Assembly (NCBI GenBank): GCA_963676075.2
Contig: CAXXNZ010000013.1
Location: 62,001 to 126,000, forward strand
DNA length: 64,000 bases
Source: JAHJQZ01 sp963676075
Lineage (GTDB): Bacteria; Pseudomonadota; Alphaproteobacteria; Rhizobiales; Devosiaceae
Direction of reading: 5' to 3'
Below are positions 42,779-50,493 of this stretch, piece after piece. The position numbers and the translations under genes were made by a program. Every line of letters starts with the position of its first letter. Position 1 is the first letter of the stretch. A model generated the notes under the pieces. The model did no database searches. It had not been told where the DNA came from and was given only the letters and a program-made list of their open reading frames with translations.

Positions 42779-43641
42779 CAGACGGTCCTTCCGCGCCACA
42801 GCACCGGCACGAGCAGTCCGGCGATGACGAGTGCTCCGCCGGCGGCGGAGGGCAATGAGATGGTCTCCCCGAGGAATACCGCCCCGGAGACGAGTCCCGT
42901 GATCGGCACCAGCAGGGTGAATGGCGCCACGGTCGATGCCGGGTGCCGGCGCATTAAATAGGTCCAGGTCCCCAGGCCCAGAAGCGTCGCCGCATAGGCG
43001 AGGAATCCGATGACCAGCCAGGTCGAAATGCCGGCATTGGCGATAGCTGCCATGTCGGTCTCGAAACCTTCGACGGCAAAGGAGATTGCAAACAGCGGTA
43101 CCGTTCCGATTGCCGCGCCCCACACGGTCAGGGCGAGCGCATCGGCGCCCTGGCTGCGCTTGGTAACGATATTGGCGACGGCCCAGCACATGGCGCCGGC
43201 GACCACCATAAACAGCGGTCCGAAGCTGGCGTCGCCATAGCGCTCGACGGCGATGACACCAATGCCGGCGAAGGCGATGGCGGCGCCGACGATCTGGATC
43301 GAGCGCGGCCGTTCGCCGAGCAGGAAGAAGGCGAACAGGATGGTGAAAAAGGCCTGGGTCTGCAGCACCACAGAACTGAGCCCCGCGGTAATGCCGAAAT
43401 AGATCGCCAGATTCAGGAAGGCGTAGATGCCAAAGCTGGAACTGAGGCCGAACAGCACGATACGTGTCCAGTTCACCTGTGGCGGGCGGATGAACAGCAC
43501 AGCCGGGAAGGCTGCGAACGTGAACCGCAGCGCCGCCGCGAGGAACGGCGGCAGGTCGGTCACGCTGAGCTTGATGACGGTGAAATTGACGCCCCAGATC
43601 GCCACGACCATCAGTGCCAGAAGGATGTGGCGGACAGGCAT
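42778..43641 (-). CDS. EamA/DMT-family transporter
   Basis: 287 aa, ten membrane segments, two EamA repeats (VVAIWGVNFTVIKLSV ... and TKRSQGADALALTVWGAAIG ...). I chose the ATG at 43641; the longer frame overlaps the YciI gene. It sits in a three-gene cluster YciI-EamA-GNAT with 1-base and ATGA junctions. The substrate is not known. Confidence 0.87.
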   Translation of the reverse strand: MPVRHILLALMVVAIWGVNFTVIKLSVTDLPPFLAAALRFTFAAFPAVLFIRPPQVNWTRIVLFGLSSSFGIYAFLNLAIYFGITAGLSSVVLQTQAFFTILFAFFLLGERPRSIQIVGAAIAFAGIGVIAVERYGDASFGPLFMVVAGAMCWAVANIVTKRSQGADALALTVWGAAIGTVPLFAISFAVEGFETDMAAIANAGISTWLVIGFLAYAATLLGLGTWTYLMRRHPASTVAPFTLLVPITGLVSGAVFLGETISLPSAAGGALVIAGLLVPVLWRGRTV

Positions 43642-43642
43642 A

Positions 43643-43960
43643 TCAAACAGCTTGCGTCTTCGGGCCGACGACCATGTCCTCGAAACCGGGCGCCGTGCTC
43701 CAGTCGAGCACGCGGATTCTGGCGCGCATGCCCGCCTTGTAGAACGGATCCTCGGCGATGATCGCCTCGACGGCCTCGCGACTCTCGGCCTCGAACAGCC
43801 ACAGCCCGCCGATCGGACAGGCATCTGCCTGTTCGCGTAAGGCGCCGGCCATGACAATCGTTCCCTTATGCTGGCGCAGGAAGGCCTCGTGGGCTTCGGC
43901 ATTGGCATCGCGCAGCGCGCCGGTGTCGGGCCGGTCCTCCAGAAGGGCGACGAAACGCAT
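43643..43960 (-). CDS. YciI-family protein
   Basis: 105 aa, a small ferredoxin-like fold protein of the YCII family: MRFVALLEDRPD at the start, AHEAFLRQHKG carrying the conserved His, and EDPFYKAGMRARIRVLDW. Related to muconolactone isomerase-like enzymes; the function is unknown. First of a tightly spaced cluster with the EamA and GNAT genes. Confidence 0.82.
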   Translation of the reverse strand: MRFVALLEDRPDTGALRDANAEAHEAFLRQHKGTIVMAGALREQADACPIGGLWLFEAESREAVEAIIAEDPFYKAGMRARIRVLDWSTAPGFEDMVVGPKTQAV

Positions 43961-44002
43961 GAGCGTGTCCTTTGGCTGTCGCTTGCGGGAATCGACAAAT
44001 CT

Positions 44003-44035
44003 GCCTCACCGGCTGGAGGATCCGGCCGGTGAGGC
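44003..44035 (-). terminator. Hairpin downstream of asd
   Basis: An 11-base perfect stem, GCCTCACCGGC / GCCGGTGAGGC, with an 11-base loop, 10 bases after the asd stop. On the minus strand it is followed by AGATTTG, a weak T-run, so it is a plausible but not strong terminator. Confidence 0.55.
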
Positions 44036-44044
44036 GGCTCGATC

Positions 44045-45079
44045 TCAGCCCTTGTTCAGCAGACCGCGTTCGATCAGGGTCTCAGCAATCTGGATGGTGT
44101 TGAGGGCGGCGCCCTTCCTCAGATTGTCGGACACCACCCAGAGGTCGAGACCGTTCTCGATGGTCGCGTCCTCGCGGATGCGGGACACATAGGACGCATC
44201 CTCGCCCGCCGCTTCGACCGGGGTCATGTAGCCGCCGGGCTCACGCTTGTCGTAGACGGAAACACCGGGTGCATCACGCAGGATATCGCGGGCTTCGTCG
44301 GCGCTGATTGCGTTCTCGAACTCGATATTGACCGCCTCGGCGTGCGAGATGAAAACCGGCACGCGGACGCAGGTCGCCGTCAGCTTGATCTTGGGGTCGA
44401 GAATCTTCTTGGTCTCGGCCACCATCTTCCATTCTTCCTTGGTGTAGCCGTCTTCCATGAAGACATCGATATGGGGAATGGCGTTGAAGGCGATCTGCTT
44501 GGGGAACTTCTGCGGCTCGGGCTTGTCGTTGACGAAAATGCCCTTGGTCTGGGTCCAGAGCTCATCCATGGCGGACTTGCCGGCGCCGGAAACCGACTGA
44601 TAGGTCGACACCACGACGCGCTTGATCTTGGCGGCATCGTGCAGGGGCTTGAGCACGACGATGAGCTGGGCCGTCGAGCAGTTCGGATTGGCGATGATGT
44701 TGAGCCGGTCAGTCTTCGCCATATAGGCGTCGAGCACATGCCCGTTCACTTCCGGCACGATCAGCGGCACGTCGGAATGGTAGCGCCACTGGCTGGAATT
44801 ATCGATGACGATGGCTCCGGCGGCGCCGATCCTCGGCGACCATTCCTTGGAGATCTTGGCGCCAGCGCTCATGACGCAGATGTCGACGCCGGTGAAATCG
44901 AAATTCTCGAGGTTCTGACACTTCAGCACCTTGTCGCCAAAGCTGACTTCCTTGCCCTGCGAGCGCGAGGAGGCGAGCGGTATCACCTCGGACGCTGGGA
45001 AATTGCGTTCGGCAAGAATGGCAAGCATTTCGCGGCCCACATTGCCCGTGGCACCGACAACTGCAACCCGATAGGACAT
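44045..45079 (-). CDS. asd: Aspartate-semialdehyde dehydrogenase
   Basis: NADPH-dependent reduction of aspartyl phosphate to aspartate semialdehyde, the branch point to lysine, diaminopimelate, threonine, methionine and isoleucine. 344 aa. The dinucleotide motif is VVGATGNVG and the active Cys134 is in NPNCST. AAAAGG lies 8 bases before the ATG. It is preceded by a short ORF rich in Thr and Lys codons, so end-product control through a leader is possible. Confidence 0.95.
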   Translation of the reverse strand: MSYRVAVVGATGNVGREMLAILAERNFPASEVIPLASSRSQGKEVSFGDKVLKCQNLENFDFTGVDICVMSAGAKISKEWSPRIGAAGAIVIDNSSQWRYHSDVPLIVPEVNGHVLDAYMAKTDRLNIIANPNCSTAQLIVVLKPLHDAAKIKRVVVSTYQSVSGAGKSAMDELWTQTKGIFVNDKPEPQKFPKQIAFNAIPHIDVFMEDGYTKEEWKMVAETKKILDPKIKLTATCVRVPVFISHAEAVNIEFENAISADEARDILRDAPGVSVYDKREPGGYMTPVEAAGEDASYVSRIREDATIENGLDLWVVSDNLRKGAALNTIQIAETLIERGLLNKG

Positions 45080-45180
45080 GATTGGATCCTTTTTTAGCCC
45101 TGACCCCCGGACAGACTGTGATGTCTGTCGCCAACCGGTTCCGGCCCTTCCCCCGCCGGGGAGATGGCCCGGGGGAACGG

Positions 45181-45285
45181 CTAGATGGTTTTGGTAGTCT
45201 TGGTGGATTTCGCGTCGAGCGTGTTCAGGCCCGCGCCCGAGGCGCAGGTGGTGACGGCTGTCATTGTCGCGACACGTACGCGCAT
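45181..45285 (-). CDS. Thr/Lys-rich leader ORF before asd
   Basis: A 34-aa ORF from ATG 45285 to TAG 45181, with GGGAG 5 bases upstream. It begins MRVRVATMTAVTTC and ends AKSTKTTKTI. It has eight Thr and three Lys codons and ends in Ile, all products of the aspartate pathway. The 101 bases to asd can form competing GC-rich pairs: TTCCCCCG (45170-45177) with CGGGGGAA, or its CCCCCGG with CCGGGGG at 45107-45113. No U-run is present, so a classical terminator is not shown. Confidence 0.5.
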   Translation of the reverse strand: MRVRVATMTAVTTCASGAGLNTLDAKSTKTTKTI

Positions 45286-45309
45286 GGTCACTCCCGACTT
45301 CAGCGCGAG

Positions 45310-45337
45310 TTCATAGCGCGAATTGCAGAATAGTCAA
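45310..45337 (-). promoter_or_regulatory. Promoter of the asd leader
   Basis: On the minus strand TTGACT (45337-45332) and TATGAA (45315-45310) are 16 bases apart, a good sigma-70 type match. Transcription would begin about 18 bases before the leader ORF. Confidence 0.5.
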
Positions 45338-45394
45338 TGAATGCGGGCCCGATTGGCTGGTATTTAGTGACGCGGACAGACCGGTCGGCGCCCG

Positions 45395-46057
45395 TCAGTC
45401 GAGCTTCCAGCCGATACGAAGCCCCATGCGATTGACGCCATCGTTCTCCTTGCGGGCGCACTGGCTCCAATGCGAGCCGTGTTCGAAGGTTGCCATCACA
45501 TCGAGCTTTTCATTGATGTTGTAACCGATGTTGCCGCCGTAGAAGTAGACGACTCGGCAGCCCATTTCCCGCTGGCCGGCCGGGGCATCGTACAGATATC
45601 CATTGTGGATCATGCCGCCGATCATCGGTTCGATGAACAGCCCGGTATCGAACACCGGAACGTGCCAGACGGCGGCAAGCCGGGCATAGCTGATCTTGCC
45701 CGTGAAACTGAGCGTGCCGCCGATGCCGATGCGCGGCGAACCGAGCCAGCGGATCATGTCTTCATCGGGCAGCCTGAACAGCACCTCGGCGTTGAGGTTC
45801 TGCCATCTGGAGAGGTCAACGCTGTCGGACTTGACCAGGAAGGGAAAGGGATAGGCCTGTTCGAGGGAATCGAGCAGGACGCCAGCGCGCAATTCAGACA
45901 CGCCGAGGTTCCGCGCCATGGTTTCCAACTCGGCCTCCTCGGCCTGGGCTGGAATGGCGAGCAGACAAATGGCCGCGCACAAAACCTGCAAACAACTCAA
46001 CAACGGTCTGACGCGGCTTTCAGCAGCAGCAAGATCCGAAGACACTGGCAAACACAA
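45395..46057 (-). CDS. Acyloxyacyl hydrolase, PagL-like outer-membrane protein (1)
   Basis: 220 aa with a signal peptide ending near residue 39. The C-terminal half is a small beta barrel with PagL-like features: the catalytic pair His193 and Ser195 in TFEHGSHWS, and a C-terminal RMGLRIGWKLD barrel strand. PagL removes the 3-O-acyl chain of lipid A in the outer membrane; I infer the same activity. Two extra cysteines may form a disulfide. A paralogue follows at 46409-46978. Confidence 0.75.
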   Translation of the reverse strand: MCLPVSSDLAAAESRVRPLLSCLQVLCAAICLLAIPAQAEEAELETMARNLGVSELRAGVLLDSLEQAYPFPFLVKSDSVDLSRWQNLNAEVLFRLPDEDMIRWLGSPRIGIGGTLSFTGKISYARLAAVWHVPVFDTGLFIEPMIGGMIHNGYLYDAPAGQREMGCRVVYFYGGNIGYNINEKLDVMATFEHGSHWSQCARKENDGVNRMGLRIGWKLD

Positions 46058-46408
46058 AACAGAACGGTCCTATCAGCACGCTATTTCATTTGACCCAACC
46101 GCGTCATTTTCCGCTTGAGATGACGCAGAGGCCCGGCACCCGACGGCGGTCGGCACATCCCGGAACGCGCAGAAAATCCGGTTGGGCTTTGCTCGTTTCA
46201 AACCATTGGCTGTTCAGAGGCAGTGCCGTTGGCGAAGGGCGCAAGTGGGTCATACATCTTCCCCTTGCAGCCTGACATGCGGCGGCTTGTCTCGTTGCGC
46301 CAACGACCCTGCCGGCCAAAACGCCTGGCGCAGTCCCGGGTGCATTTTCGATGCATATTGCGTGAAAGTGTGGGGAGTCAACGGCGCGACGCGACCGAGC
46401 GCCTGGCT
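46058..46408. other. Intergenic region between the two PagL-like genes, nothing recognised
   Basis: About 350 bases. No open frame with a ribosome binding site, no tRNA and no clear terminator were found. The promoter of the first PagL-like gene should lie at the left end. Confidence 0.4.
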
Positions 46409-46978
46409 TCAGAAGCGGTGTCCGACCTTGACGCCCATATTGGTCAGGCCGCGGTTGGGCTGTGCCAGATCAGCGTTGGAAGCGTGCTCGGCGGTTGCCA
46501 GCACGGTCCAGTTGTTCGGCAGAACCGCGCCGATACCGATCTCTTCGTAGAACAGGAAGCGCGAACCAAGGGCGCGCGCGGGCGCAGTTGCATTGGTCAA
46601 CTCACCAGAGTGCACGGCGCCGCCGAAGGTGCCTTCGACAAAGAAGGGCGTATCGAAGATCGGAATCTGCCAGGTCAGGCCAAGATGGGCATGCGATTCC
46701 CTGCCGGCGACATTGAGATTGCCGCCGAGATTGATCTTGGGGCTGCCGATCCATCTGAAGGCGTCGATATCGGGCGAATAGAACAGCGCGTCGACGCTGA
46801 TGTCTTCGAGCCGCGAGAAATTGAAGATGAAACCGTTCGGTGCCGGTTCGTCGGCCGAATGGGCCATGATGCCGCCGCGCAGTTCGTAAAGACCGAAGTC
46901 CTGCGCCGATGCGCCCGTCACGGCGCCGACCGAAACCAAAAGTCCAAGCCCCAACAGCAGGTTCCGCCAACCAGTCAT
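46409..46978 (-). CDS. Acyloxyacyl hydrolase, PagL-like outer-membrane protein (2)
   Basis: 189 aa, signal peptide ending in GASA. Same layout as the previous gene: barrel strands and a His-x-Ser pair in TAEHASNADL, then NMGVKVGHRF with a terminal aromatic residue, a sign of outer-membrane insertion. By eye the two share the IPIFDTPFFVE / VPVFDTGLFIE block. I chose the ATG at 46978; an ATG at 47020 is possible. Confidence 0.74.
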   Translation of the reverse strand: MTGWRNLLLGLGLLVSVGAVTGASAQDFGLYELRGGIMAHSADEPAPNGFIFNFSRLEDISVDALFYSPDIDAFRWIGSPKINLGGNLNVAGRESHAHLGLTWQIPIFDTPFFVEGTFGGAVHSGELTNATAPARALGSRFLFYEEIGIGAVLPNNWTVLATAEHASNADLAQPNRGLTNMGVKVGHRF

Positions 46979-47134
46979 CTTTACGCACGCCTTGATGAAT
47001 TGAAGTGCGCAACGGACCATGTCCGGCCCGGATTGTCAATTCGGCGCCGTGCCGCGTTCGGGTGCTGCGACATGTACTTGAACGCTCGTTTCTGACCGGA
47101 TAGAAACCAAAAAGAACAAAAATGGAACATACCT

Positions 47135-47437
47135 ATGTCCGCTGCTGCGAAATCTGTTCCCGGACCCGAGGATGATGTCATCGTCTTGCGCAATGTCGGC
47201 AAGGCAATACGGGCCGACCTCAAGCTGCTCGGTGTCGATACGGTCGGCGAACTGGCGCGGTGCGAGGCGGATGCGCTTTATCTCGATCTGGCCACCATGA
47301 CTGGGAGCCGCCACGATCCATGCGTGCACGACACGTTCGCGGCCGCCATCCACCAGGCGCGGACGGGCGAGGCGCTCGGCTGGTGGGAATTCACCCCGGC
47401 GCGCAAGGTCCGGCAGAAGGCAGGCACTTTCGTCTAG
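47135..47437 (+). CDS. Helix-hairpin-helix protein of the Cdd1/pathogenicity-locus family
   Basis: 100 aa. The sequence LRNVGKAIRADLKLLGVDTVGELA is a helix-hairpin-helix, and RHDPCVHDTFAAAIHQARTGEALGWWEFTPARK is the Cdd1 (PF11731-like) core. The function is unknown; helix-hairpin-helix often binds DNA. The 3' end overlaps the stop of the convergent LacI gene by four bases. Confidence 0.78.
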   Translation: MSAAAKSVPGPEDDVIVLRNVGKAIRADLKLLGVDTVGELARCEADALYLDLATMTGSRHDPCVHDTFAAAIHQARTGEALGWWEFTPARKVRQKAGTFV

Positions 47438-48504
47438 GCCTTCGGCGGCGCCGTAGATCCGCGCACGATCAGCTCGGTATCGAACAGGATACGCGGCATC
47501 TCGCCCGTCGGTTCGAGGATTGCGGCAACGGCCCGCCGGCCAATCTCGACGATCGGCTGGGCGATGGTGGTCAGCGGTGGCGAGGTTTCCGCCGCTTCCG
47601 GCACGCCGTCGAAGCCGATAATCGAGACGTCCTGGGGCACGCGGATGCCTTTTTCGGCAAACCAGTCGAGTGCAATCATGGCGATAAGGTCCGATTGCGC
47701 GATGATTGCGGTCGGCGGCGCCCTGTCGGCGAACAGCGTGTCGAGGGCGAGCCGGATGCTGCCGGTGTCCTCAGAGGTTTCGAAAACCGGGATATTCGAG
47801 ACATCGAGTCCGCGGGCGGACAGCACCTCGAAACTGCCGAAGACCCTGTCGCGCGAGGTGAAGTGCGTTGCCGCCGCGATTTCCGCAGCGGTCCGGCGGC
47901 CCGAGCTGCCATCGGTGAACTCAATGGCGAGTATGGCGAAGCGCGTATGGCCGAGATTGGCCAGATGGGTCGCCGCCTTGCGTCCGCCCTCGACATTGTC
48001 GACATCGATTGCCGGCACGTCCTCATTGGTGTTGCCGAAGGCCAGAGCGACCGAGGGCAGGCCACGCTCTCTGGCACGGGCGACCAATGTTTCGGTGCCG
48101 GTGAAGCAGAAAAGAACCAGGCCGTCGACAAGGGCGCTGCCGATGTTCCAACTCAGCAATTGCTCGTTCTTGGTCGAGATCAGCGAAATGCCGCTGCCAT
48201 TGGCGTCGCAGGCTTTCGAAATTTCGCTCATGATCGCGCGGGCGTAAGGGTCGTCGAAGAAATAGTTCAAAGGCTGCGTCGTGGCGACACCAATGGCGTT
48301 GACCATACCCGCCCGTAGCATGCGTCCCCGCGGATCGGGACCGGAATAGCCGATATTTTTAGCTGCTTCATGCACGCGCTCGCGCACTTCCTCGCGCACC
48401 AGTTCGGGATGGTTGAAGACATTGGAAGCGGTGCCTTGCGACACGCCCGCTGCTTCGGCCACATCGGCAAGGCGGGGCGATTTCGCCGGTTTGCCAGCCG
48501 CCAT
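47434..48504 (-). CDS. LacI-family transcriptional regulator
   Basis: 356 aa. N-terminal helix-turn-helix RLADVAEAAGVSQGTASNVFNHPELV, hinge helix, then a periplasmic-binding-protein-like effector domain. LacI proteins repress carbohydrate genes and respond to sugars or sugar acids. Three TGAATCGATTCA-like palindromes lie just upstream (48575-48666), so autoregulation and control of the divergent gene at 48696 are likely. No sugar gene is adjacent. Confidence 0.9.
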   Translation of the reverse strand: MAAGKPAKSPRLADVAEAAGVSQGTASNVFNHPELVREEVRERVHEAAKNIGYSGPDPRGRMLRAGMVNAIGVATTQPLNYFFDDPYARAIMSEISKACDANGSGISLISTKNEQLLSWNIGSALVDGLVLFCFTGTETLVARARERGLPSVALAFGNTNEDVPAIDVDNVEGGRKAATHLANLGHTRFAILAIEFTDGSSGRRTAAEIAAATHFTSRDRVFGSFEVLSARGLDVSNIPVFETSEDTGSIRLALDTLFADRAPPTAIIAQSDLIAMIALDWFAEKGIRVPQDVSIIGFDGVPEAAETSPPLTTIAQPIVEIGRRAVAAILEPTGEMPRILFDTELIVRGSTAPPKA

Positions 48505-48574
48505 TCCTCGACACTCCCTGTTGCATGAGGAGCGGGTATTTCGCCCGCCCTAACCATCTTGCTAGCATGAATAA

Positions 48575-48586
48575 TGAATCGATTCA
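48575..48586. promoter_or_regulatory. LacI-type operator 1
   Basis: Perfect 12-base palindrome TGAATCGATTCA with a central CG, as is usual for LacI-family operators. It lies between the LacI start and a possible -35 (TTGACG at 48595-48600) of the divergent gene. Confidence 0.65.
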
Positions 48587-48620
48587 ATTTCTGCTTGACG
48601 CGCGAAAGAATCGGCGTAAG

Positions 48621-48636
48621 TTTGAATCGGTTCAAA
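48621..48636. promoter_or_regulatory. LacI-type operator 2
   Basis: TTTGAATCGGTTCAAA; matches its own complement at 14 of 16 positions. It overlaps the -10 position implied by TTGACG at 48595, so a bound repressor would block that promoter. Confidence 0.65.
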
Positions 48637-48654
48637 CGGCATCTATCGCCATAT

Positions 48655-48666
48655 TGAATCGATTCA
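48655..48666. promoter_or_regulatory. LacI-type operator 3
   Basis: Perfect 12-base palindrome TGAATCGATTCA, identical to operator 1 and 30 bases before the start of the divergent gene. Centres of the three sites are 48 and 32 bases apart. Confidence 0.65.
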
Positions 48667-48695
48667 TTTTATCTTCCTTCCGTGGAGGGGCCGCC

Positions 48696-49049
48696 ATGTC
48701 AGTCCTCGCAGTTCTGTTTGATGTTACCCGCCGATTGTCGGTGCCCGCATCACCGCCGTTGGCGCTGATTGGGCGTTTGGCATTGTGGCCCGTCGATCAG
48801 GTAGCCTATCAGCGGGCCTATTTCGCCGTCAGGCGCTTGTCGCCGCACATGATCGCCGATCTCGGTCTGGACCCGGACGATCTGTCAACCTCGTTCCGGC
48901 AAAAGTGGCGCGCCCCACAAAGTGCTCAGTCCGATATCCAGCCGGAGCCTGAAACCGCGTTTGCCGGGACCGGTTTGCGCGTACGTCAGGTGTCGGACAG
49001 CAATCCGGTCGTCATGGCCGAACGGACAGACGTCTGCGCCTGCCCGTAA
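48696..49049 (+). CDS. DUF1127-like small protein, probable target of the LacI regulator
   Basis: 117 aa. The middle segment AYFAVRRLSPHMIADLGLDPDDL resembles the DUF1127 motif; the C-terminal tail is disordered and ends in a CAC pair. DUF1127 proteins of alphaproteobacteria take part in RNA turnover and phosphate and carbon metabolism, but this one is longer than usual. The ATG at 48696 has GGAGGGG upstream. Three LacI-type operators precede it. Confidence 0.62.
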   Translation: MSVLAVLFDVTRRLSVPASPPLALIGRLALWPVDQVAYQRAYFAVRRLSPHMIADLGLDPDDLSTSFRQKWRAPQSAQSDIQPEPETAFAGTGLRVRQVSDSNPVVMAERTDVCACP

Positions 49050-49108
49050 CATGGCTGCAGCGCGCGCCTTTCCCCCAAGCGGCACGATTGCTGCAGCCGT
49101 CATGACAA

Positions 49109-49139
49109 AGGCCCGCGTACCGTGATGGTACGCGGGCCT
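49109..49139 (-). terminator. Terminator downstream of leuB
   Basis: A 13-base perfect stem, AGGCCCGCGTACC / GGTACGCGGGCCT, with a 5-base loop. On the minus strand TTTGTC follows, the better orientation for termination after leuB; it may also end the plus-strand DUF1127-like transcript. Confidence 0.82.
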
Positions 49140-49188
49140 AGTAAGTGTGCCTGAGGGCAGGAACCCGGGCGCGGCCGTTGCCTATTTC

Positions 49189-50280
49189 CTAGAGCTTTGC
49201 GATCACCGCATCGCCGATCTCGGCGGTACCGACCTGCTTGCAGCCCGACTGCATGATGTCTGCCGAGCGGAGGCCGTCGGCGAGAACGCCGGCAATCGCC
49301 GCCTCGACCTTGTCGGCGAGCTCGACCATGCCGAACGAATAGCGAAGGGCCATGGCAAAACTGGCGATCATGGCGATCGGATTGGCGAGGCCCTTGCCGG
49401 CAATGTCCGGCGCCGAGCCGTGTACCGGCTCGTAAAGTGCCTTGCGCTTGCCGGTCGCCGGATCGGGTGCGCCGAGCGAGGCGGAGGGCAGCATGCCGAG
49501 CGAACCGGTCAGCATGGCGGCCGTATCGGACAGGATATCGCCGAACAGATTGTCGGTCAGAATGACGTCGAACTGCTTGGGGCGCCTGACCAGCTGCATG
49601 GCGCAATTGTCGGCCAGAGTGTGCTCGAGTTTGATGTCCGGATAGTCCTTGGCGATGGACTGGACGACTTCATCCCAGAGAACACCAGACTTCATGACGT
49701 TCTTCTTGTCGACGGTATTCACCTGCTTGCCGCGAGTGCCGGCAAGGTCGAAGGCGACGCGGGCGATGCGGTCGATCTCATAGGTCTCGTAGACCTGGGT
49801 ATCGATGGCGCGCTTCTGGCCGTTGCCGAGATCGGTGATCTCCTTGGGCTCGCCGAAATAGACACCGCCAGTCAGCTCGCGCACGATCAGGATGTCGAGC
49901 CCTTCGACCAGCTCCTTTTTCAGCGAGGAAGCCTCGGCCAGCGCCGGATAAACGATCGCCGGACGGAGATTGGCGAAAAGCCCCAGATCCTTGCGCAAGC
50001 GCAAAAGACCCGCCTCGGGGCGGACCTCATAGGGCACGTCGTCCCATTTCGGACCACCGACAGCGCCGAAGATCACCGCATCGGCTGCAAGCGCCTTCTG
50101 CATGTCCTCTTCCGAAACCGCCACGCCATGCGCGTCATAGGCCGACCCGCCAACCAGACCGGAATCGGTGGTGAAATCGGTTTCGCCCTTGGCGTTGAGA
50201 TGGGCAATGAGCTTTTCGACCTCGGCCATGATCTCGGTGCCGATGCCGTCGCCGGGCAGAAGGAAAAGGGATTGGGACAT
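49189..50280 (-). CDS. leuB: 3-isopropylmalate dehydrogenase
   Basis: Third step of leucine synthesis: oxidative decarboxylation of 3-isopropylmalate. 363 aa. N-terminal LFLLPGDGIGTEIMAEVEK, substrate-binding RELTGGVYFG, and the metal and NAD region ILTDNLFGDILSD plus EPVHGSAPDIAGKG. I chose the ATG at 50280 (MSQSLFLLPGDG). It is not linked to leuC or leuD in an operon. Confidence 0.95.
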   Translation of the reverse strand: MSQSLFLLPGDGIGTEIMAEVEKLIAHLNAKGETDFTTDSGLVGGSAYDAHGVAVSEEDMQKALAADAVIFGAVGGPKWDDVPYEVRPEAGLLRLRKDLGLFANLRPAIVYPALAEASSLKKELVEGLDILIVRELTGGVYFGEPKEITDLGNGQKRAIDTQVYETYEIDRIARVAFDLAGTRGKQVNTVDKKNVMKSGVLWDEVVQSIAKDYPDIKLEHTLADNCAMQLVRRPKQFDVILTDNLFGDILSDTAAMLTGSLGMLPSASLGAPDPATGKRKALYEPVHGSAPDIAGKGLANPIAMIASFAMALRYSFGMVELADKVEAAIAGVLADGLRSADIMQSGCKQVGTAEIGDAVIAKL

Positions 50281-50493
50281 GGGGCCTGTTCTCGTGATAG
50301 CGCGGAGTTGGCGCTTTGCTAGACCGCGCGGTACGGCTTGGCAAGTCTCAGGACGTCGCAACCCGTTCGGTGCGGATCATGGCGGCTTGCCTCGGAGCGC
50401 AAGGGGCTAGGCGCGGTTCGCTGCCTTCTGCGGAACCGGCAAATTGACGTGAGCCCCTTTCATCGGCGCTCGCCGATGGTTATATCATGGTTC

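Noticed and set aside
46320..46360. TGCAT-N5-ATGCA near 46340 as a fourth TCA-type operator
   Set aside because: The spacer is five bases, not four, and no respiratory gene is adjacent.
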